A stretch of DNA of 64,000 nucleotides from Synergistetes bacterium ADurb.Bin155. GTDB lineage: Bacteria; Synergistota; Synergistia; Synergistales; Thermovirgaceae. A program made the translations under genes and the position numbers. The stretch's first letter is position 1, and each line of letters starts with the position of its first letter. This document shows, piece by piece, positions 58,632 through 64,000 of the stretch. The notes under the pieces are model-generated. The model had not been told where the DNA came from. It saw only the letters and a program-made list of their open reading frames with translations, and made no database searches. The stretch is from contig MWDE01000010.1 in the NCBI GenBank assembly GCA_002070395.1, positions 1 to 64,000 on the forward strand. Direction: 5' to 3'.

Positions 58632-59960
58632 ATGAAAGTCTGCATCATCGGAACCGGGTACGTCGGCCTCGTCACCGGGGCCTGCCTCGCCGAGAACGGC
58701 AACGACGTCTGGTGCGTCGACGTCGACCATTCCAAGATCGAGGGCCTGATGGAGGGTAAGGTCTCCATCTACGAGCCCGGTCTCGAGGACATGGTCAAAA
58801 GGAACCTCTCCGAAGGCCGTCTCCGTTTCACGACGGACCTGGAGGAGGCCCTCCGCCCCAGCCTCTTCGTCTTCATCGCCGTGGGTACGCCCCCAAGAGA
58901 GGACGGCTGCGCCGACCTGACCCACGTCTACGAGGTCGCTTCCCGCGTCGGCGGGCTCATGGAGACCGCCAAGATCATCGTCGCCAAGTCGACCATACCC
59001 GTGGGGACCACCGCCGAGATCAGGAGGATCATCGGGGAAAAACTGGCCGAGCGGGGGCTGCGGGACCTCGACTTCGACGTGGCCTTCTGCCCCGAGTTTC
59101 TCAAGGAGGGCGCTGCCGTGGAGGACTGCCTCCGCCCCGACAGGATCATAATAGGGACCGAACGGGAGGATACCGACAAGCTGCTCAGGGAGCTCTTCGC
59201 CCCCTTCGTCATGAGGGAGGACCGTTTCTACACCATGTCCATACCCTCGGCGGAGATGACCAAGTACGCCTCCAACGCGATGCTCGCCACGAGGATCAGC
59301 TTCATGAACGAGCTCTCCCGCCTCTGCGAAAAGGTCGGCGCCGACGTGGGAGAGGTCCGCATCGGCATGGGCACCGACAGCAGGATCGGCTCCTCCTTCC
59401 TCTACGCCGGCCTTGGCTACGGGGGCTCCTGTTTCCCCAAGGACGTCCGGGCCCTCATCCGGAGCGCCTCGGCCAGGGGGGTCGACCTGGCCATCCTCAG
59501 GGCCGTCGAGGAGGCCAACAGGGCCCAGGGGCGGTTCTTCCTGGAAAAAATTACGGGCCACTTCGGTGAGGACCTGGGCGGGAGAACCTTCGCCATCTGG
59601 GGGCTCAGTTTCAAGCCCCACACCGACGATATGAGGGAGGCGCCCTCCCTCGCCCTGGCCGAGGCCCTCTTGTCACGGGGCGCCCTCTTGAGGGCCTACG
59701 ACCCGGTGGCCATGGAAAAGGCCAGGGCCCTGCTCCCCGACGACGGCTCGGTGACCTTCTGTGCCGACTTCTACGAGGCCCTCGAGGGGGCCGACGCCCT
59801 CGTCCTGGTCACGGAGTGGCCCCAGTTCCGGAGGCCCGACTGGGACAGGGTCAAGAGCGCCATGAAGCCCGCCCCGGCGGTCTTCGACGGCCGCAACCAG
59901 CTCTCGCCGGAGCGCGTGAGAGCCCTGGGGTTCTCCTACTACGGGGTAGGGAGAAGATGA
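58632..59960 (+). CDS. ugd: UDP-glucose 6-dehydrogenase
   Basis: 442 residues. The NAD-binding N-terminus is VCIIGTGYVGLVTGACLAENG, with TPPREDGCADLTHV, KSTIPVGTT and FCPEFLKEGAA. The catalytic Cys is in GYGGSCFPKDV, and the C-terminal NAD-domain contains LSFKPHTDDMREAPSL. It oxidises UDP-glucose to UDP-glucuronate, the substrate of the ArnA decarboxylase. ATG follows GGAGG by 7 nt. Heptamer repeats flank it on both sides. Confidence 0.96.
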   Translation: MKVCIIGTGYVGLVTGACLAENGNDVWCVDVDHSKIEGLMEGKVSIYEPGLEDMVKRNLSEGRLRFTTDLEEALRPSLFVFIAVGTPPREDGCADLTHVYEVASRVGGLMETAKIIVAKSTIPVGTTAEIRRIIGEKLAERGLRDLDFDVAFCPEFLKEGAAVEDCLRPDRIIIGTEREDTDKLLRELFAPFVMREDRFYTMSIPSAEMTKYASNAMLATRISFMNELSRLCEKVGADVGEVRIGMGTDSRIGSSFLYAGLGYGGSCFPKDVRALIRSASARGVDLAILRAVEEANRAQGRFFLEKITGHFGEDLGGRTFAIWGLSFKPHTDDMREAPSLALAEALLSRGALLRAYDPVAMEKARALLPDDGSVTFCADFYEALEGADALVLVTEWPQFRRPDWDRVKSAMKPAPAVFDGRNQLSPERVRALGFSYYGVGRR

Positions 59961-59961
59961 A

Positions 59962-60037
59962 CGTGAATCGTGAACCGTAATTTCGATTCACGATTCACGA
60001 ATTACGATTCACGATTCACGATCCACGATCCCCGATG
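59962..60037. repeat. Inverted heptamer repeat between ugd and citF
   Basis: Two or three CGTGAAT/CGTGAAC units are followed, after TAATTT, by at least six ATTCACG-type units. The near-perfect inverted copy (CGTGAATCGTGAA / TTCACGATTCACG) can form a hairpin and may work as a bidirectional terminator between these convergent genes, but the T-run is short. Confidence 0.7.
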
Positions 60038-61588
60038 CTACTTTTTCTTCAGCTGCTTCACCACGTCGATGACGGTGCCATCGCGGTATTCTACGACGCC
60101 GATGATCCGGTCCTCCGTCTCGACGGGGGTCATCGGCCCTGTCAATTCCTGGGCCTTTTCCACCAGTTCGTCCATGGTGACCAGCGGGACGTCGCCGGCT
60201 TCCCTGGCGGCGTCGATGAGGTCCTGCCTCCTGGGGTTGACGGCCACGCCGAACTCCGTGACCACGGCGTCCACCACCTCGCCCGGCGTGCTGACGGTGT
60301 AGACCGAGTCGACGGCGCAGGGTATCCGCCCGCGGAGCAGCGGGGTGGTGATGATGGTCAGCTGCGCCCCGGCGGCGGTGTCCTGGTGCCCCCCGATACC
60401 GTGGAGCATCGCCCCGTCGGCCTCGGTGTTGACGTTCACGTTGAAATCCCTGTCCACCTCGGTAGCGCCGAGGACCACCGTGTCGAGCATGTTGACGGCG
60501 CACCCCGCGTTCCAGGGGTTGGCGTACCAGTCGGCCGAGATCTCCACGTGGTTGGGGTTCTCGGCGATGGACTTCACCGCTGCGAGGTCGAAGGACTGGA
60601 CGTCCAGCAGCCTCTCGAAGAGCCCCTCCTTCATCATGTCTACGAAGAACTCGGTGATGCCCCCGAGCCCGAAACTGCCCTTAATCCCCCGCTCCCGCAT
60701 GGCTTCCCTGACGTAGGCTGCCACGGCGAGGGAGATGCCCCCCGCCCCGGTCTGGAAGGAAATGCCGTCCTTGAAATAGGGGGTCGCCTCGATCAGTTTC
60801 GCGGCGTTACGGGCTATCAGCAGCCTCATGGGGTCCCTGGTCACCCTGGTGGTACCGCTGACGATGCCGGCGGGGTCCCCGATCTTGTCCACGGGGACCA
60901 CGAAGTCGACGAAGAACTGGGGGATCTGGATGCAGGGCGCCGGGTAGTTGACCAGGTTGTCCGTGACGGCCACCACGCACTGGGCGTAGTGGGCGTCGCT
61001 GTGGGCGTACCCCAGGGACCCGCAGGCCGACCTGCCGACGGCTCCCGTCAGGTTGCCGTAATTGTCCGCCGTGGGGGCGGCGATGAAGGCCACGTCGATG
61101 ACCACGTCGCCGCTGGTCACGGCCCTGGGGCGTCCGCCGTGGCTCCTCAGGACGACGGGGACGCTGAACCCCCCCTCCGAGGCGAGCTGCCCGATGGGTC
61201 CGTTGACGGAGCCCATGATCTGGCGGATGACCCCGTTCTGGATATGTTTCGTCAGGTGCTTGTGGACCTTGAAGAGGGCCGTGGGGAAGATCACCAGGTC
61301 ACGGATGCCCATCTCGGCGCAGGCGTCGATGACGGCGTTGACCACGTAGTCTCCGTCGCGGAGGTGGTGGTGGAAGGATACGGTCATCCCGCTCTTGAGC
61401 CCCGAGGCGCTGATGGCCGCCTTGAGGTCGGGCAGGGTCTTGTCCCTCCTGGTGTTGAAGGCGGCCCTGTTCCTCTTGCCGAACCGGCAACCCTCGGGGG
61501 GTCTCCTGTCGTGGCCCTTGAAGTGACGGACCTCCCCGTAACCGGGGATCGTATCGGGAATATTGCGTCCCGCGGCGTTTATTGTCAT
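60038..61588 (-). CDS. citF: Citrate lyase alpha subunit (citrate:acetyl-ACP transferase)
   Basis: 516 residues, CoA-transferase fold. It has SGMTVSFHHHLRDGDYVVN near the N-terminus, QTGAGGISLAVAAYV, FGLGGITEFFV and a glycine-rich late GAMLHGIGGHQDTAAGAQL. It exchanges acetyl on the CitD carrier for citrate. ATG overlaps the citE stop (4 nt) with GGAGG upstream. It is the last gene of citD-citE-citF, and its 3' end meets a repeat/hairpin. Confidence 0.96.
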   Translation of the reverse strand: MTINAAGRNIPDTIPGYGEVRHFKGHDRRPPEGCRFGKRNRAAFNTRRDKTLPDLKAAISASGLKSGMTVSFHHHLRDGDYVVNAVIDACAEMGIRDLVIFPTALFKVHKHLTKHIQNGVIRQIMGSVNGPIGQLASEGGFSVPVVLRSHGGRPRAVTSGDVVIDVAFIAAPTADNYGNLTGAVGRSACGSLGYAHSDAHYAQCVVAVTDNLVNYPAPCIQIPQFFVDFVVPVDKIGDPAGIVSGTTRVTRDPMRLLIARNAAKLIEATPYFKDGISFQTGAGGISLAVAAYVREAMRERGIKGSFGLGGITEFFVDMMKEGLFERLLDVQSFDLAAVKSIAENPNHVEISADWYANPWNAGCAVNMLDTVVLGATEVDRDFNVNVNTEADGAMLHGIGGHQDTAAGAQLTIITTPLLRGRIPCAVDSVYTVSTPGEVVDAVVTEFGVAVNPRRQDLIDAAREAGDVPLVTMDELVEKAQELTGPMTPVETEDRIIGVVEYRDGTVIDVVKQLKKK

Positions 61589-62466
61589 GCTTTCTCACCT
61601 CCGGCTTTCAGACCAGCCCGCTGGAGGGTGTACTCCGCCCTCTTGACCACGGGCTTGTCGACCATTCTTCCGTCGACCTGGACCGCCCCAAGCCCCCTGG
61701 CGGCGGCTTCAGCGGCGGCCTCGACGATCTTTTTGGCCTGTTCGATCTCCTTGGCCGTCGGCGTGAAGACATCGTGGACCACCGGTATCTGGTTCGGGTG
61801 TATGACGCTCTTGCCCTGGAAGCCCAGCTGCTTGACCCACTCCGTTTCCCGCCTCAGCCCCGCGTCGTCGGTTATGTCGGCGTAGACCGTGTCCAGGGCG
61901 TCGACGCCGGCGGCGTGGGCGGCCAAGGCTATCATCCTCCTGGGGCCGATGAGCTCCTCGCTGTTCTCGGAACGGGTCGTCTTCAGGTCCGCCCGGAGGT
62001 CCTCCCCACCGGGGCAGATGGCGGCCACCCTTTTCGAGGCCCTGGCTATGTCGAAGGCCCTCCAGACGCCCAGGGCCGTCTCGAGCAGGCAGAAGATCAA
62101 GGTCCTGCCCACCGGTATCCTGGCCTTGCTCTCGATCTGGGATAGGGCCTCGTCCATGAGGGCGATGTCCTTGGGGTCCTCCACCTTGGGTATGCGGATG
62201 CCGTCGATACCGCAGGGCACGACGGTCTCGATGTCGGTCTTCCAGTACTCCGTGTCCATGCCGTTGATCCTCACGGTGACCTCGCAATCGCCGAAGTCGC
62301 CCCTTTTCAGGACATCCCTGACGAGGATCCTGGCCGCGTCCTTTTCGCTCATCGCCACGGCGTCCTCCAGGTCCAGGATGACGCCGTCGGGGCCGAAGAG
62401 GTGCCCCCGGAGGAGCATGTTCGGGTTGTTCCCGGGCAGATACAGCTTGGTCCTTCTCAGCCTCAT
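61585..62466 (-). CDS. citE: Citrate lyase beta subunit (citryl-ACP lyase)
   Basis: 293 residues, HpcH/HpaI-type TIM barrel. It has LRRTKLYLPGNNPNMLLRG, LDLEDAVAMSEKDAAR (metal Asp/Glu), CLLETALGVWRAFDIAR, KSVIHPNQIPVVHDVFTP and a C-terminal helical region. It cleaves citryl-ACP to oxaloacetate and acetyl-ACP. It overlaps citD by 4 nt and citF by 4 nt. Confidence 0.96.
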   Translation of the reverse strand: MRLRRTKLYLPGNNPNMLLRGHLFGPDGVILDLEDAVAMSEKDAARILVRDVLKRGDFGDCEVTVRINGMDTEYWKTDIETVVPCGIDGIRIPKVEDPKDIALMDEALSQIESKARIPVGRTLIFCLLETALGVWRAFDIARASKRVAAICPGGEDLRADLKTTRSENSEELIGPRRMIALAAHAAGVDALDTVYADITDDAGLRRETEWVKQLGFQGKSVIHPNQIPVVHDVFTPTAKEIEQAKKIVEAAAEAAARGLGAVQVDGRMVDKPVVKRAEYTLQRAGLKAGGEKA

Positions 62467-62735
62467 GGGGTCCTCACCCCCGCAAACCGCCTCACGGCCG
62501 CCTCGACCCTGGCCTTCAGTACCAGGTCGCCGGCCCCGTTGTCCTGGATGGAGACGGAAATATCGCGGACACCCAGGTCCTTCAGGGTGTCCTTTGTCGC
62601 CTTCAACATCGCCTCGCCGAAGCGGACGATGCTCGCTCCCTCCATGGCGATGGATATGCCCCGCCCCTTTTCCGTCTCGGTAACGGTGACGATGCAGTCC
62701 ATCGACTCGAGGGTCCCTGCCTGGGCAGTTTTCAT
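62463..62735 (-). CDS. citD: Citrate lyase acyl carrier protein (gamma subunit)
   Basis: 90 residues. AGTLESMDCIV carries the conserved Ser that receives the phosphoribosyl-dephospho-CoA arm (GTLES, matching Ser14 of Klebsiella CitD). It is the normal length. ATG 62735 follows GGAGG. The citC ligase and the citX/citG arm-synthesis genes are not in this window. Confidence 0.93.
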   Translation of the reverse strand: MKTAQAGTLESMDCIVTVTETEKGRGISIAMEGASIVRFGEAMLKATKDTLKDLGVRDISVSIQDNGAGDLVLKARVEAAVRRFAGVRTP

Positions 62736-62823
62736 ATTCTTACCTCCAGGGACCGGGATGGGGGAGGGAGCCCTCACCCGGTCGGTATCATTTGGGACAA
62801 TATCTTTTGGCCGCCCCGAAGCG

Positions 62824-62851
62824 CCGGGGCCCACCCGAAGGTGAGCCCCGG
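62824..62851 (-). other. Stable UUCG-capped hairpin between idh and citD
   Basis: The minus strand forms CCGGGGCUCACC-UUCG-GGUGGGCCCCGG, 12 bp with one G-U pair and a UUCG loop. No T-run follows, so it may be a processing or stabilising element rather than a terminator. It lies in the 163-nt gap between the dehydrogenase and citD. Confidence 0.5.
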
Positions 62852-62898
62852 GCTCAAGGTCTTTCTTTTGAGGCACTGCTTTTCCCGGTATGTCGCTC

Positions 62899-64000
62899 CT
62901 ACTTCTGGACCAGGTGCTCCCAGGCGCACATTTCGCGGGCCTTGGCGCAGATCGCGTCGGCCTTCTTGTCGAAGTCGGGGTCGATCTTCGAGGCGATGGC
63001 CTTGGCCATGTCGAGGGTCGAGACGGCCTTCTTCTCCCAGTCCTTGTCGGCCTTGTCGTCGCGCCAGATGTCGTAGGTGAGGTACTTGCTCTCAACGAGC
63101 ACGTCGCCGATGGCCTTCTCGAGCCTGGCCGCGTGGTCCTTGAGGCCGAGGTACTCGAGCATCATGACCCCGGTGATCAGGAGGCCGCAGGGGTTGATCT
63201 TGTACTGGTGGGCGTACTTCGGCACCGAACCGTGGCTGGGCTCGAAGAGGGCGGCCTTCTCGCCGATGTTGCCGCTGGGCGCGAAGCCCATGCCGCCGAC
63301 CAGCTGGGAGGCCTCGTCGGAGAGGATATCGCCGAAGACGTTGGAGGTGACGATGACCTGGTAGTCCTGGGGGTTCTTGATGAGCCACATCGCCGTGGCA
63401 TCGGCGTTCTCCTCGCGGGCGACGATGTCGGGGTACTCCTTGGCTATCTCGAGGAAGCGCTCCTTCATCAGCCCGTCGGTGGCCCTGATGACGTTGGCCT
63501 TGTTGCAGTTGACCACGCTCTTCAGGCCGTTGGCCTTGGCGTACTCGAAGGCGGCCCTGATGATCCTGTCGCAGCCCTCCTTGGAGTAGACCCGCCAGGA
63601 GACGGCCACCTCCTCCTTGTCCTTGAAGCGCTCCATCCCCGGGTGAAGGTCGAACATCTCGCGGGGGAGGGGACGCCACTCCACGGCCGAGTAGAGGTCC
63701 TCGGTGTTCTCCCGGAAGAGCTTGATGTCGATCTTCGGGTCGCCCTTCAGGGGGCACTCGAGCCCCGGCATCAGTTTCGCCGGCCTGAAGTTGATGTAGA
63801 GGTCGAAGATCTGCCTCATCTGGAGGATGGCCGACTTGAAGCCCTTCACGCCCGCCTTGGAGGTGATGGCGGCCATGAAGGTGGCGTCGGTGTCCCTGAC
63901 CTTGTCGATGGTCTCCTGGGGTACGGTGTTTCTTCTCTTGTCCCCCTCGGGGAATTCCTTGCAGGACTTCTCCCACATGCTCCATCCCATGTCGGCCCTA
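62899..64000 (-). CDS. Isocitrate/isopropylmalate dehydrogenase family protein, 5'-partial
   Basis: At least 367 residues; the N-terminus lies beyond the window end (the frame is open to 64000). It has FRENTEDLYSAVEW, CNKANVIRATDGLMKERF, VIVTSNVFGDILSDEASQLV and GFAPSGNIG with EPSHGSVPKYA. The order matches NAD(P)-isocitrate dehydrogenase of the isopropylmalate-dehydrogenase fold (IDH versus IPMDH is not certain). It is upstream of the citrate lyase genes on the same strand. Together they suggest a citrate/isocitrate metabolic unit, though the 163-nt gap with a hairpin allows separate expression. Confidence 0.85.
   Translation of the reverse strand, partial: RADMGWSMWEKSCKEFPEGDKRRNTVPQETIDKVRDTDATFMAAITSKAGVKGFKSAILQMRQIFDLYINFRPAKLMPGLECPLKGDPKIDIKLFRENTEDLYSAVEWRPLPREMFDLHPGMERFKDKEEVAVSWRVYSKEGCDRIIRAAFEYAKANGLKSVVNCNKANVIRATDGLMKERFLEIAKEYPDIVAREENADATAMWLIKNPQDYQVIVTSNVFGDILSDEASQLVGGMGFAPSGNIGEKAALFEPSHGSVPKYAHQYKINPCGLLITGVMMLEYLGLKDHAARLEKAIGDVLVESKYLTYDIWRDDKADKDWEKKAVSTLDMAKAIASKIDPDFDKKADAICAKAREMCAWEHLVQK

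Noticed and set aside
60035-61885. Long plus-strand frame over citF-citE
   Set aside because: It is antisense to clear citrate lyase subunits; the translation is Gly/Val/Asp/His-rich.
1-64000. tRNA or rRNA genes, IS elements, replication origin
   Set aside because: No cloverleaf with a TTCGANNC arm, no rRNA-like stretch, no transposase-like protein and no DnaA-box cluster was noticed in the gaps by eye.

Overview
The window is protein-coding almost throughout, with about 55 genes and short gaps. I found no rRNA, tRNA, CRISPR array or insertion sequence. From about 1.92 kb onward the DNA is GC-rich, arginine is mostly written AGG, and genes sit in tight operons with strong GGAGG ribosome sites. 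The gene content is that of a diderm, anaerobic, amino-acid-using bacterium: lipid A modification, Liv-type uptake, class II ribonucleotide reductase, glutaminase, a proline-racemase-family enzyme and citrate lyase. I infer Synergistota, but no single marker gene proves it. The first 1.9 kb (an aldehyde dehydrogenase and an EF-hand protein) uses CGC/CGT arginine codons almost exclusively and is interrupted at about 1.9 kb. It looks foreign, most simply a chimeric assembly join.

Layout. 2-8 kb: cupin, a very large lipoprotein, a small membrane protein, a Cys-rich microprotein and a PAS-PAS-HD-GYP protein. 8-14 kb: dnaK-cbpA-clpB behind a promoter overlapped by a long inverted repeat. 14-18 kb: a Spy-like periplasmic protein, a prolyl-tRNA-synthetase-like protein that has lost its catalytic motifs but keeps editing and anticodon domains, two unknown proteins and an acetyltransferase. 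18-22 kb: hsp20 with a dnaK-like operator motif, then htpG, a coiled-coil protein, a membrane J-protein, a candidate selenoprotein (in-frame TGA followed by a SECIS-like hairpin) and a SUI1/YciH protein in one run. 22-32 kb: racemase, FAD dehydrogenase and nitroreductase, then a ThDP enzyme, an FCD regulator and a complete Liv-type ABC transporter. 32-41 kb: HD protein, LpxH-like hydrolase, glutaminase, NrdJ with a 337-residue intein, HpcH aldolase, HU, cold-shock protein and RidA.

41-47 kb holds a lipoprotein, a HerA-like ATPase, a LysE exporter and a divergent pair (4-hydroxyproline epimerase/proline racemase family and a DAO-family oxidoreductase) that together suggest D/L-imino-acid catabolism. 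47-60 kb carries what looks like a complete UDP-L-Ara4N pathway: arnD, the two halves of ArnA as separate genes, arnC, arnB, arnT, an arnE-like SMR protein and ugd. Sugar-nucleotide enzymes and a membrane phosphoesterase are mixed in. 60-64 kb has citF-citE-citD behind an isocitrate/isopropylmalate dehydrogenase that runs off the window.

A family of degenerate 7-bp tandem repeats (CGTRAAY), often in inverted pairs around a shared linker, fills the larger gaps at 22.6, 52.8-53.2, 58.3-58.6 and 60.0 kb. The observations I rate highest are the candidate selenoprotein in the htpG operon, the catalytically degenerate ProRS paralogue, the shared dnaK/hsp20 operator, and the heptamer repeat family.
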